A DNA stretch of 64,000 nucleotides from Streptomyces lavendulae subsp. lavendulae (GTDB lineage: Bacteria > Actinomycetota > Actinomycetes > Streptomycetales > Streptomycetaceae), in contig NZ_CP024985.1 of NCBI RefSeq assembly GCF_002803845.1, positions 4,402,001 to 4,466,000 on the forward strand, in the 5' to 3' direction. Below are positions 41,089-49,664 of this stretch, piece after piece. Below the pieces are notes generated by a model. That model saw nothing but the letters and a program-made list of their open reading frames with translations. It did no database searches and was not told the DNA's origin. Position numbers and translations under genes: made by a program. Every line of letters starts with the position of its first letter. The stretch's first letter is position 1.

Positions 41089-42027
41089 GTGATCCTTCGC
41101 GCTGCCACCGCAGACCCCACCGCCCTGGACCGTGCCGTCGCCTACCCGGCCGACGGCCCCGTCGCCGCCCTGACCGCGGAGCGGATCCGCCAGGAGCTCG
41201 CCTCGGACCGGATCCGCCCCGAGTGGATCTGGTCCGCCGAGGACGAGGACGGGGAGCTGCTCGCCCGCGCCCTGTGGTGGGGGCGCGCCGACAGCGAGCG
41301 GCCCGTCGCGCTCGACTGCCTCCAGGTCCGCGAGGGCGTGGCCGACCCGGCCGGCCTCGCCGCGGACCTCCTGGCGGCCGGCCACGCGGCCTTCGGCAAG
41401 GCCCCCGGCTACAACATCTCACTGCCCCGCGCCTGGCGGTCCGACCCGGCGCTCGCCGCGGCGGTCGCCTGGCGGCGGGAGGCCGCGCGGCGGGCCGGTC
41501 TGACGCAGGAGGTCGAGCGCCTGCGCTACGAGTGGACCCCGGCCGCCGGAACTGCCGACCCCACCGGGCGCCTCGTCTTCCGCGAGGGCACCGACGAGGA
41601 GTTCCTCGACGTCTTCGCCCGGCTCTCCCGGGGCAGCCTCGACGTGAACACCCGCCAAGAACTGGCCGTGATGACGGAGGAGGAGTTCGCCAAGGACGAC
41701 TTCGCCTTCTACCTCGACTGTCCCGGCGAGCGCTCCTGGTGGCGCCTGGCCCACCTCCCCGACGGCACCCTCGCCGGGATGGCGATCCCCTCCGCGACCC
41801 CCTACCACCGCAACGTCGGCTACCTCGGCGTCGTCCCGGAGCAGCGCGGCAAGGGCCTGATCGACGAGGTCCTCGGCGAGATCACCCGCTTCCACGCCGC
41901 CGCGGGCGCCGGGCGGATCACCGCGACCACCGACACCGTCAACGTCCCGATGGCCGCCGCCTTCGACCGGGCCGGCTACGAGGTCACCGAGATCCGCCTC
42001 GTCCTGGAGCCGCCGCCGGAGGCGTGA
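41089..42027 (+). CDS. GNAT-family N-acetyltransferase
   Basis: A 312-residue protein. The C-terminal half is a GNAT acyltransferase domain: YLGVVPEQRGKGLIDEVLGE holds the acetyl-CoA pyrophosphate-binding QRGKG, and TDTVNVPMAAAFDRAGYEVT is the usual last motif. The N-terminal 150 residues may be a second, degenerate GNAT fold (LRAATADPTALDRAVAYPADG). GTG 41089 is chosen because the frame upstream lies in the terminator hairpin. Acetyl acceptor unknown. The next gene starts 35 bp downstream and may be cotranscribed. Confidence 0.82.
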   Translation: MILRAATADPTALDRAVAYPADGPVAALTAERIRQELASDRIRPEWIWSAEDEDGELLARALWWGRADSERPVALDCLQVREGVADPAGLAADLLAAGHAAFGKAPGYNISLPRAWRSDPALAAAVAWRREAARRAGLTQEVERLRYEWTPAAGTADPTGRLVFREGTDEEFLDVFARLSRGSLDVNTRQELAVMTEEEFAKDDFAFYLDCPGERSWWRLAHLPDGTLAGMAIPSATPYHRNVGYLGVVPEQRGKGLIDEVLGEITRFHAAAGAGRITATTDTVNVPMAAAFDRAGYEVTEIRLVLEPPPEA

Positions 42028-42061
42028 CGCGGTAACCTCCCGCCCCAGGAAGGGGGTCGGG

Positions 42062-42826
42062 GTGCCCATCACCGAGTTGCAGGTGTACTCCGTCGAGGAG
42101 GCCGACGTCACCGGCGGCGTGTGCCTCGTGCGGTGCCTCGGCGGGGTCGCCCGGTCCGGGCAGGTCTACGCCGCCGGGCCGTCACGGCTCGGGCTGCGCC
42201 GCATAGAGCGCCACGGCCGCCCGGCCGACTCCTTCGCCGCCGGGCACACGGCGCGGATCCGCCTGGCGGGGGCCGGGGTCGCGCTGATCGGCCGGGGCCA
42301 GGTGCTGACCTCCGTACCGCCCGACGGGCACGCCCTCGCGGAGCTGGAGGCCTGGCTGGCCACCGGGCCGCCGCTGGGGGACGAGCCCCCGCCGCGGACC
42401 CTGCGCGGCCTCGCGGTGGGCGGGATGCAGGACGACACCCTGCCGGACGCGGTGCGGCTGCGCTGGGGCCGGCTGGCGGTGGCGGCGGCGTACCGCTGCG
42501 CGCGGGCCGAGGGCGCCCCGGACCTGGTGCGGGGGATCGACCTGGCCTTCGTACGGAGCTACCTGATCCGGGAGTTCGGGCCCGGACGGGGCGGGGACCC
42601 GGCCGCGCTGTGCCGGGAGGCGCTCGCGCTGCTCGACCTCTCGCCTCGGGAGGCGGCGGGGCAGGCCGCCGTCTGGCGCGACCTGCCCCGGGCGCGGATC
42701 CTGCACCTGCGCCGGATCAAGAACCTGCTGGCCCTCACGGACGCGGTTCGGCCGCACCTCGCGCAGGACGACCCGCTGCGCGCGGCCCTGGACGCCTGGG
42801 CGGCGGTACGGCCCGCGCTGCCTTAG
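42062..42826 (+). CDS. Unrecognised protein with a possible EF-Tu domain-2-like barrel
   Basis: A 254-residue soluble protein starting at GTG 42062, preceded by AGGAAGGGGG. The N-terminal 90 residues (VYSVEEADVTGGVCLVRCLG, GHTARIRLAGAGVALIGRGQ) have the alternating pattern and closing GxGxVL turn of a translation-factor domain-2 beta barrel, but no GTPase domain is present. The rest is helical and Arg/Leu-rich with no recognised motif. No signal peptide or membrane segment is seen. I do not know the family, and the barrel assignment is only a sequence-pattern impression. Confidence 0.6.
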   Translation: MPITELQVYSVEEADVTGGVCLVRCLGGVARSGQVYAAGPSRLGLRRIERHGRPADSFAAGHTARIRLAGAGVALIGRGQVLTSVPPDGHALAELEAWLATGPPLGDEPPPRTLRGLAVGGMQDDTLPDAVRLRWGRLAVAAAYRCARAEGAPDLVRGIDLAFVRSYLIREFGPGRGGDPAALCREALALLDLSPREAAGQAAVWRDLPRARILHLRRIKNLLALTDAVRPHLAQDDPLRAALDAWAAVRPALP

Positions 42827-42884
42827 ACCCTGTCGTCAAAGTGGCGCCCGGCCCGCGGCGCCGGGGCCCGGCCGGGGCCCGGGC

Positions 42885-43298
42885 TCAGGCCTTGGTGGCG
42901 TTGCCGAGGACCTTGGTCGGGGTGAGGCGCAGGACCACCCGTACCGCGCCGTCCCCGGCGTCCCCGTACTCCTTGCCGGCACCGGGGCCGAGGTACTCCT
43001 CGGCGATGCGGACGGCGACCGTGCGGCCGGTGTCCTCGGTGACGGTCACGGTGCCGCGGATCTCCGCGTAGAGGTACGGGTTGGCCAGGTCGAAGACGGT
43101 CAGGCCGACCCGCCCGTCGCGGGCCACGTTGCGCTCCTTGCGCCGGCCCCGCTCGGTGGAGATCAGGACGTCGTCCCCGTCCCGGGTCACCCAGACCACC
43201 GAACTCTGCGGACTGCCGTCGGGGTCGATGGTGGAGAGCACCGCCGGGTGCGGGGAGTCGAGGAGCCGTCGCACGGTGTCGTTCAGCGCAATCGTCAT
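42885..43298 (-). CDS. PPOX-class F420-dependent oxidoreductase-type protein
   Basis: A 137-residue split-barrel protein. It begins MTIALNDTVRRLLDSPHPAV followed by LSTIDPDGSPQSSVVWVTRDGD and STERGRRKERNVARDGRVGL, the pattern of actinobacterial F420/FMN-dependent PPOX-class reductases. KERN in the phosphate-binding strand fits cofactor binding. Members reduce enoates or act on small cofactors, but the substrate here is unknown. It converges on the unrecognised gene across a 58-bp GC-rich gap with hairpin potential. Confidence 0.85.
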   Translation of the reverse strand: MTIALNDTVRRLLDSPHPAVLSTIDPDGSPQSSVVWVTRDGDDVLISTERGRRKERNVARDGRVGLTVFDLANPYLYAEIRGTVTVTEDTGRTVAVRIAEEYLGPGAGKEYGDAGDGAVRVVLRLTPTKVLGNATKA

Positions 43299-43372
43299 GC
43301 GCGGGAGCCTAGTTGGCCCCCGGGCGGCGAGGGGGCGGCTCGGTGCGGGGCGCGGGGACTACCCGAAGTCGG

Positions 43373-44581
43373 TCAGCGCCAGGGGATGTTGAGCCAGGGG
43401 CTGGCCGGGTCGGTGGTCAGCGTCAGGTGGGTGGCGAGGGAGGAGGTGTACCAGTCCCCGAACTCCTCCTCGTCGAAGTGCAGGCACCGGCCGAGGCAGT
43501 ACCCGGCGGAGAAGTCCGCCCAGGAGCGGTAGGCCCCGCGGGCCGCCTCCCCGGCGCGGAGCACGCCCCGCTCTGCGTCCTCCAGGGTGCCGTAGCGGGT
43601 GGCGACGCCCCAGCGGGCCATCTGGGAGGCCCGGCCGTGGTCCCAGCCCTCCACGGAACGCACCCAGCCGTCCGGCGGGAGCAGCCCGTCGGCCCGGAAG
43701 CGCTGCTCGTAGCGGGCGATCCGGCCGATGAGCCGGCGCACCCCGGCGATCTCGCCCTCGACCTCGGCGGCGGGGCGCGGCTCGACGACGGTGACCCCGT
43801 CGGGGGTGAGCCGCGGCTCGGCGGAGCGTTCGGCGCCCCGGCGCAGGCTGGTCTCGGCGGCGTGCCGCCAGTGCTCCACGTCCACGGGCCCGGCGAAGTC
43901 GGAGGCCAGGACCCGGCGCACGCGCAGCGCGTATTCCCAGACGGGGCTGACGGCCTCGGCGTTCTGCAGCTGCCGCAGGGCCTCCAGCCAGCCCGCGCCG
44001 TCGGTGACCCCCCACCACTTGCGCATCCGCTCGCGCTCGCGGGTGTAGCCGTTGCCGTGCTGGGCGAGGGCGTTCCAGAACTCCCCGTTGGAGACGGCGA
44101 GGTGCGCACCGACGGCCAGCCCGTGCGCGACCGGTCCGTGCAGCGGCCCGCCGGTGTGCAGGGCGTGCACGGCGCCTTCGGGCAGGCCCCAGGAGGTGGC
44201 CGCGTCCCAGTGGGCGCGCCAGCGGGCGCGGTCCTCGGGGCGGGTGGTGAGGTAGGCCTCGGCGGGGCAGCCGGGGTTCACGGCGAGGTAGGCGGGGTCC
44301 CGGTCGTCCCAGGCGTTCGCGAACCAGGCGAGGCTCTGGCGCAGGTACACGGTGTGCGCGTCGGGGGCGGGCAGCATGCCCCGGGTGTAGACGGCCAGGC
44401 TCGCCCCGCCGGGGGAGGGGTGGAACCGGGCCTGGCGCGGATCGGCGTCGACGGCGGCGCGGTGCTGGGGGAGGAACAGCTCGGCGCGGGCGAGGGCGTC
44501 CAGGAAGGCCGGCCAGTCCCCGCGGGACTTGGCCTCGTACAGCTCTCTCTCGATCGCGCTCGGCGCCGTCCAGCCATCCAT
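43373..44581 (-). CDS. SseB/DUF1266-type protein
   Basis: A 402-residue soluble protein with two recognisable parts. The N-terminal 110 residues (FLDALARAELFLPQHRAAVD, LAVYTRGMLP, YLAVNPGCPAEAYL) resemble the SseB N-terminal domain. The C-terminal 250 residues match DUF1266: KWWGVTDGAGWLEALRQLQN, WDHGRASQMARWGVATRYGT and ADFSAGYCLGRCLHFDEEEF. Similar fusions occur near secretion and toxin loci in actinobacteria, but no such genes are seen here. ATG 44581 is supported by the family N-terminus. Biochemical function unknown. Confidence 0.78.
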   Translation of the reverse strand: MDGWTAPSAIERELYEAKSRGDWPAFLDALARAELFLPQHRAAVDADPRQARFHPSPGGASLAVYTRGMLPAPDAHTVYLRQSLAWFANAWDDRDPAYLAVNPGCPAEAYLTTRPEDRARWRAHWDAATSWGLPEGAVHALHTGGPLHGPVAHGLAVGAHLAVSNGEFWNALAQHGNGYTRERERMRKWWGVTDGAGWLEALRQLQNAEAVSPVWEYALRVRRVLASDFAGPVDVEHWRHAAETSLRRGAERSAEPRLTPDGVTVVEPRPAAEVEGEIAGVRRLIGRIARYEQRFRADGLLPPDGWVRSVEGWDHGRASQMARWGVATRYGTLEDAERGVLRAGEAARGAYRSWADFSAGYCLGRCLHFDEEEFGDWYTSSLATHLTLTTDPASPWLNIPWR

Positions 44582-44643
44582 ACGACCCGACTTTATACGG
44601 GGACCCCCGGGGGCTCCCGGGGCGGTCGTGCCAGGCTTCGGGC

Positions 44644-44916
44644 ATGAACACCTCACCCGACTCGGCCTCGGCCGTCACCGTGTACTGGCGGCCCGGCTGC
44701 GTCTTCTGCATCAAGCTCTGGTTCAAGCTCCGGCTGACCGGGACCCGCTACCGGCCGGTGAACATCTGGCGCGACCCGGAGGCCGCCGCCTTCGTCCGCT
44801 CCGTCAACGACGGCAACGAAACGGTGCCCACGGTCCGCGTGCTCTCCCCGGCGGGCGCCGAATCCGTCCTGACGAACCCGTCGCTGGCACGGATCAGGCG
44901 GGCCCTCGCCGCCTGA
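44644..44916 (+). CDS. Mycoredoxin/glutaredoxin-like protein
   Basis: A 90-residue thioredoxin-fold protein with active-site CVFC (Cys 19-Cys 22) in VYWRPGCVFCIKL and a cis-proline loop TVPTV. In actinobacteria such proteins reduce mixed disulfides with mycothiol (mycoredoxin) rather than glutathione. Length is normal for the family. It is divergent from the SseB/DUF1266 gene, with only 62 bp between them, and precedes the third kinase gene by about 80 bp. Confidence 0.85.
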   Translation: MNTSPDSASAVTVYWRPGCVFCIKLWFKLRLTGTRYRPVNIWRDPEAAAFVRSVNDGNETVPTVRVLSPAGAESVLTNPSLARIRRALAA

Positions 44917-44997
44917 GCCGGACGCGTCGGGCGGGCGTCCGTGCGCGCCCGGTTCCGGGGCCGGTCCGGGCAGGACGGTCCGCGTAGGGTGACCACC

Positions 44998-46317
44998 GTG
45001 GCAGAGTTACGCGGGGCGCTGATCGGTGGCCGCTACCGGCTCCTGGAGCTCGTCGGCCGGGGCGGCATGGGCCGGGTGTGGCGGGGGCGGGACGAGACGC
45101 TGGGCCGTGAGGTCGCCGTCAAACAGGTCACGCTCCCCGACGGGGTGGACGACGAGCAGCGCGAGGTGCTGCTGCGGCGGGTGGTGCGCGAGGCGCAGGC
45201 CGCCGCCAGGCTCAACCACCCGGGGATCGTCACCGTGCACGACGTGGTCGAGCACGAGGGCGCGCCCGTGATCGTCATGGAGTACGTGACGGGCCCGTCC
45301 CTGGCCGCCGCCGTGGCCGCGGACGGCGCCCTGCCGGTACGACGGGTCGCGGAGATCGGCGTGCTCATGCTGAGGGCGCTGCGCAAGGCGCACGACGCGG
45401 GGATCGTCCACCGCGACCTCAAGCCGGACAACGTGCTGCTGATGGACGACCGGGTGATCATCACCGACTTCGGGATCGCGCACCTGTCGGACGCCACGAC
45501 GGCCCTCACCCACACCGGGACCCTCCTCGGCACGCCCGCCTACATGCCCCCCGAGCAGTTGGAGGGCGGGCCGCCGGCGCCCGCCGGGGACCTGTGGTCG
45601 CTCGGCGCCACCCTGTACTGCGCGGTCGAGGGCCGGCCGCCGTTCACCGCCGCGACGTTCACCGCGCTGTGCGTCGCCATCGTCACGCAGGAGCCGCCCG
45701 CGCCGGAGCGGGCGGGGCCGCTGGCGCCGGTCCTGGCGGCGCTGCTGACCAAGGACCCGCGGTGGCGGGCCGGCGCCGACGGGGCGCTGGCCGCGCTGGA
45801 GGGCGTACTCCTCGACCCGGCGGGGACCGCCGACGCGGCCGTGGCGGGGGTCCCGGACGGCACGCCCGTCGGCGGGCCGGAGCCGGAGCCCGCGGTGGCG
45901 CCCGCGGTGGCGCCCGCGGTGGCGCCCGCGGTGGCGCCCGCGGTGGCGCTGCCGTCGCCCGGACCGGGCCCGGCAGTCCGGCTGGGGCCGGGGCCCGCGC
46001 TGCTGCTGCGGGGGCTGGTCTGCATGGCCCTGGTCTGGGCCGTGGCCACGGCGTTCCCGGGGCAGTACGCCCGTACCGGTCCGATGGGCATCTTCCTGAT
46101 GTCCCTGGGCGCCGCGCTGGTGAACACGGTGGTGCGCCCGCGGCCCTCCGTTGTCCGTTCGTGGCTGCTGTTCCTCACGGTGAACACGGCCCTGTTCACG
46201 GCGGGGACGGTCCCGCAGAACGGCTGGGGATGGGACGGGGTGATCCACAACGTGCCGGTCCTGGCCGCCGCCAACTGGATCCTGTGGTGGCTGCTGCCCG
46301 GGGGCCGGCGCCCCTGA
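44998..46317 (+). CDS. Transmembrane Ser/Thr protein kinase (third copy)
   Basis: A 439-residue kinase. The N-terminal catalytic domain has GRGGMGRVWRGRD, Lys 42 (VAVKQV), HRDLKPDN (138-145) and DFG (157-159). After the domain is a five-copy Ala-Val-Ala-Pro repeat, then several C-terminal membrane helices (LLLRGLVCMALVWAVATAFPG, IFLMSLGAALVNTVV, LLFLTVNTALFTAGTV, VLAAANWILWWLLPGG). That multi-helix end, rather than a single helix and sensor, differs from the other two kinases. GTG 44998 (VAELRGALIGGRY) is preferred; GTG 44989 is in frame upstream. The kinase may sense membrane state, but this is inferred. Confidence 0.88.
   Translation: MAELRGALIGGRYRLLELVGRGGMGRVWRGRDETLGREVAVKQVTLPDGVDDEQREVLLRRVVREAQAAARLNHPGIVTVHDVVEHEGAPVIVMEYVTGPSLAAAVAADGALPVRRVAEIGVLMLRALRKAHDAGIVHRDLKPDNVLLMDDRVIITDFGIAHLSDATTALTHTGTLLGTPAYMPPEQLEGGPPAPAGDLWSLGATLYCAVEGRPPFTAATFTALCVAIVTQEPPAPERAGPLAPVLAALLTKDPRWRAGADGALAALEGVLLDPAGTADAAVAGVPDGTPVGGPEPEPAVAPAVAPAVAPAVAPAVALPSPGPGPAVRLGPGPALLLRGLVCMALVWAVATAFPGQYARTGPMGIFLMSLGAALVNTVVRPRPSVVRSWLLFLTVNTALFTAGTVPQNGWGWDGVIHNVPVLAAANWILWWLLPGGRRP
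45889..45948. repeat. Five perfect 12-bp tandem repeats within the kinase gene
   Basis: CCCGCGGTGGCG is repeated five times without change and encodes the Pro-Ala-Val-Ala linker between catalytic and membrane domains. Perfect identity at the DNA level suggests recent slippage, so linker length may vary between strains. Confidence 0.9.
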
Positions 46318-46370
46318 GACGTTCTTGCGGCAAGCGCTTCGCACACATCCAACGAGGTCGGGAGTCGGAC

Positions 46371-47588
46371 ATGCAGGGTGGAACGGTCGCCGTGATCGGC
46401 GGGAGCATCGCGGGGTGCGCGATGGCCTCCGCGGCGGTGCGGGCGGGGGCGGACGAGGTCGTCGTACTGGAGCGCACGCGCGGCCGGCTCGCGGACCGGG
46501 GACTCGGGCTCTGCGTGCACGACGACCGGGCCGCCGAACTGGCCGCGGCCGGGGCGCTGCCCTCCGGGATCCCCGCGCACCGGCTGGAGCGGCGCCGGTG
46601 GGTGGTGCGCGAGCCCGGGGCCGAGGGAGGCCGGCTGATCTGGGAGCAGCCCTTCCCGTTCCACTCGTACCACTGGGGGCTGCTGTGGCGCGGGCTGCGC
46701 GCGGCCACCCCCGACGGGGTGCGCTACCGGCAGGGGGTGACCGTGGCGGGCGTGGCCGCGGACGCGGGCGGCGCCGCCGAGGTGCGGACCGCGGACGGCT
46801 CCGTCGAGCGGTACGACCTGGCCGTCGGGGCGGACGGCTACCGCTCGGTGGTCCGCGAGGCGGTCTGCCCCGACTCCCGTCCGCACTACGCCGGGTACGT
46901 CTGCTGGCGCGGCAACCTCGACGCGGCACGGCTGACGGAGCTCGACGGGGGCACCGACCCGCACCCCGAGGCCGTCACCACCGTCTGCTTCGCGGGCGGG
47001 AGCTGCGTGATCTACCGGATCCCCGGTCCGGACGGACCCCGGGTGAACTGGGTGCTGTACGCCCCGCCGCCGCGGGACGGCGCCCTGCGCTACGACGACC
47101 CGACCAGCTTCCCGCCGGGCGCGCTGACCCCGGAACTGCGGGGGCACCTGCGGGCGCTCCTGGAGCGGGAGTTCCCGCCGTACTGGGGCCGGGCGCTCGC
47201 GCTGACCGACCCGGCCGACACCTTCGTGCAGCCCATCTACGACCTGGAGACCGAACGCACCACCGCCGGGCGGCTGCTGCTCGCCGGCGACGCGGCCACC
47301 GTGGTGCGCCCGCACAACACCAGCGGCGCCGCCAAGGCCCTCCAGGACGCGACCGCGTTCGCCGCGGCGTGGCGCCGCGCGGACTCCTGGGAAAAGCTGC
47401 TGGGCACCTACCAGGCCGCCCGGGGACCGGCCGGCCGCGAACTCGTCGCCCTGGCACGCCGGCTGGGCCGCGCACAGGTGGAGCGGACGCCGCCGTGGGC
47501 GCGGATGAGCGGCGACGAGGTCGCGGCGTGGTGGCGGACGCAGCTGGCGGGCGCGCCGGGCATCGGCGGCCAGGCACTGGCCCCGTAG
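46371..47588 (+). CDS. FAD-dependent monooxygenase-type protein
   Basis: A 405-residue class A flavoprotein. FAD-binding GGSIAGCAMASAAVRAG at the N-terminus, the DG motif AVGADGYRSVVRE and the C-terminal GD motif LLLAGDAATVVRPHNTSGAA are in order. It lacks the transmembrane or ER anchors seen in some relatives, so it is cytosolic. Relatives include 2,6-dihydroxypyridine 3-monooxygenase and aromatic ring hydroxylases, so a heteroaromatic substrate is plausible. ATG 46371 has GGAG upstream. The gene starts 53 bp after the kinase gene and ends 141 bp before the peptidase. Confidence 0.82.
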   Translation: MQGGTVAVIGGSIAGCAMASAAVRAGADEVVVLERTRGRLADRGLGLCVHDDRAAELAAAGALPSGIPAHRLERRRWVVREPGAEGGRLIWEQPFPFHSYHWGLLWRGLRAATPDGVRYRQGVTVAGVAADAGGAAEVRTADGSVERYDLAVGADGYRSVVREAVCPDSRPHYAGYVCWRGNLDAARLTELDGGTDPHPEAVTTVCFAGGSCVIYRIPGPDGPRVNWVLYAPPPRDGALRYDDPTSFPPGALTPELRGHLRALLEREFPPYWGRALALTDPADTFVQPIYDLETERTTAGRLLLAGDAATVVRPHNTSGAAKALQDATAFAAAWRRADSWEKLLGTYQAARGPAGRELVALARRLGRAQVERTPPWARMSGDEVAAWWRTQLAGAPGIGGQALAP

Positions 47589-47729
47589 CGGCGCGGCGGG
47601 GACGCGCAGGCCCCCCGCGCCGTACGACCCCCGTGCCCCCGCGCGACCGCGCGGACCCCCTTGACGGGGTCCGGTGACGGGGAGACGCTCCCGGGGCTCG
47701 GGAACGGGGCGGTTGCAGCTGGGGGCGGT

Positions 47730-49652
47730 ATGCCGGGGGAGTCTGTCCAGACGGCCGGGGAGCTGCGGGCGCAGCTCGTGGCGCGGGGGGCGCGGTGGTC
47801 GGTGAGCGAGCACCTGGCCGACGGGGAGCGCGTGCCGCGGCCCTCGCTCGGTCTGGAACCGGGGGTGAACCTGACCCCGGCCGCGGAGGCCGGGACCGTG
47901 GACCTGCGGGCCCTCGTCGGCCACCCCAGCGGGAATCCGCACCTGACCCGGCGCCGGGCCGCGCACGGCCTGCTCACGGACGTCGACGCGGCCGCGGCCG
48001 GGGCGGAGGCGGAGGCGGGGGTGGCGGTGCCGGCCGGCCGGCCCGTCGCGGTGGACTGGCGGTCGCGCTGGGGCTGGCCCTGGCTGACGAAGGTGAAGGA
48101 CCAGAACCCGTGCGGCTCCTGCTGGGCCTTCGGTGCGGCCGGTCTCGTCGAGTCGATGGCCCGGATCGAGCACGACGTGTGGGCGCGGCGCTCCGAGGGG
48201 GACGTCCACGACGGGCTGAAGTGCACCTGCGGGCAGGGCGGCAACCCGGAGACCGCCCTCGACTGGATCCGGGCCAACGGCGGCCTCGCGGACCCGGACT
48301 GCTGGCCCTACAGCACCCCGCCCGCGGGACTGCCCGCCGAGCGGCGCGACGCCTGGCGGGCCGAGTACACGCCCAGCTGGGACCGCTCGGGCCGGACCGT
48401 GCGGATCACCGACTACGTCCGCCTCGGGGACGTGGAGCAGCAGAAGGCGTGGCTGGACACCGTCGGCCCGCTCACCGCCTGCTTCGACGTCTACGACGAC
48501 TTCTTCGGACTCGGCGCCGGCGTCTACCACCGCACCAGCGACCGGCTCGCGGGCGGCCACTGCGTCCTGGTCGTCGGCTACGACGACGCGGCGGGCTGCT
48601 GGCTGTTCAAGAACTCCTGGGGGACCGGCTACCACGTCGGCGGGTACGGCCGGATCGCCTACGGCGAGGTCAACATCGACTACTGGGCCAAGTGCGGACT
48701 GCGCGGCACCAACATCGACCCCTGGAGCAAGCGCCGCCTGCACGCGGGCAGCGTCTACGAGAGCGGCAACGGCCGGGCCCACCGCAACTTCGAGATGGCC
48801 GCGGCGGCGGGCGGCGGCCGGATCCAGCACTGGTGGCGCGAGGGCGACGCCCCCTTCGCCTGGTCCCGGGGCGCGTCCTTCGCCGGCGACGCGGGCGGCC
48901 AGCCCGCCTTCACCGGCTCCACCTACAACCGGAACATGGAGTCCCTGCACGTCACCACGGGCGGCCGGCTGCGCCACTGGTACTACGAGCAGTCCGTCGG
49001 CGTCTGGCGCGACGGCGGCGCCTTCGGCCCCGGCGACGCGGCCCTCGGCTCGACCCCCGGGTTCATCCAGAGCGACTACGGCAAGCCGGGCAACTTCGAG
49101 GTGGTCGTGCGCACCGCCGACGGCCGCCTGAACCACTGGTGGCGGATCAACGGCGCCCCCTGGACCTGGAACGACGGCGGCCGCTTCGCCTCCGGGATCG
49201 CCCACTACGGCCCCGCCCTGGTGCAGACCCGCAGCCGCCACCTGGACCTGGTGGCGGCCCGTACGGACGGCACGATGCAGCTCTGGTGGCGCGACGACCC
49301 CAACGGCTTCGTCTGGCGCCCCGGCGAGGTCTTCGGCGCCGGGATCACCTCCGCGCCCTGCATGGTCGAGTCGCAGTACGGGGCCGCGGACGAGGACACC
49401 GCCGGGAACTACGAACTGTGCGCGGCCCGCGCGGACGGCCGCGTCGAGCACTGGTGGCGCGGGAACGCCTCGGGCACCGGCTGGGCCCGCGGCGCCGTCT
49501 TCGGGCACGACGTGCTCGGCGTCACCGGGATGCTCCAGGGCAGCTTCGGGTTCAACCTGGAAGTCGTCGTCCTGCGCACCGACCGCCTGCTCCAGCACTA
49601 CTGGCGGGACGGCGCGGGCTGGCACGAGGGGCCGGTGATCGGCCCGGCATGA
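47730..49652 (+). CDS. Papain-like (C1A) cysteine peptidase with C-terminal lectin-type propeller
   Basis: A 640-residue protein. The peptidase domain (about 105-330) has the whole catalytic set: oxyanion Gln 125 and Cys 131 in QNPCGSCWAFG, His 277 in GGHCVLVVGYDD and Asn 295 in KNSWGTGYHVGGYGRI. The N-terminal 100 residues do not match an ERFNIN propeptide. Residues 335-640 hold about six copies of a 45-50-residue unit ending HWWR-like (HWWREGDAPFAW, HWYYEQSVGVW, HWWRINGAPWTW, LWWRDDPNGFVW, HWWRGNASG, HYWRDGAGW). This fits a PLL-like carbohydrate-binding beta propeller. ATG 47730 is preferred to an upstream TTG. No signal peptide is visible, so it is cytosolic or exported non-classically. 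A chagasin-like gene follows by 12 bp. Confidence 0.88.
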   Translation: MPGESVQTAGELRAQLVARGARWSVSEHLADGERVPRPSLGLEPGVNLTPAAEAGTVDLRALVGHPSGNPHLTRRRAAHGLLTDVDAAAAGAEAEAGVAVPAGRPVAVDWRSRWGWPWLTKVKDQNPCGSCWAFGAAGLVESMARIEHDVWARRSEGDVHDGLKCTCGQGGNPETALDWIRANGGLADPDCWPYSTPPAGLPAERRDAWRAEYTPSWDRSGRTVRITDYVRLGDVEQQKAWLDTVGPLTACFDVYDDFFGLGAGVYHRTSDRLAGGHCVLVVGYDDAAGCWLFKNSWGTGYHVGGYGRIAYGEVNIDYWAKCGLRGTNIDPWSKRRLHAGSVYESGNGRAHRNFEMAAAAGGGRIQHWWREGDAPFAWSRGASFAGDAGGQPAFTGSTYNRNMESLHVTTGGRLRHWYYEQSVGVWRDGGAFGPGDAALGSTPGFIQSDYGKPGNFEVVVRTADGRLNHWWRINGAPWTWNDGGRFASGIAHYGPALVQTRSRHLDLVAARTDGTMQLWWRDDPNGFVWRPGEVFGAGITSAPCMVESQYGAADEDTAGNYELCAARADGRVEHWWRGNASGTGWARGAVFGHDVLGVTGMLQGSFGFNLEVVVLRTDRLLQHYWRDGAGWHEGPVIGPA

Positions 49653-49664
49653 GAGGGGCAGCGG

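Noticed and set aside
45889..45948. Possible insertion or mobile element border
   Set aside because: The repeat stays in frame as Pro-Ala-Val-Ala and lies inside one gene with no inverted repeats.
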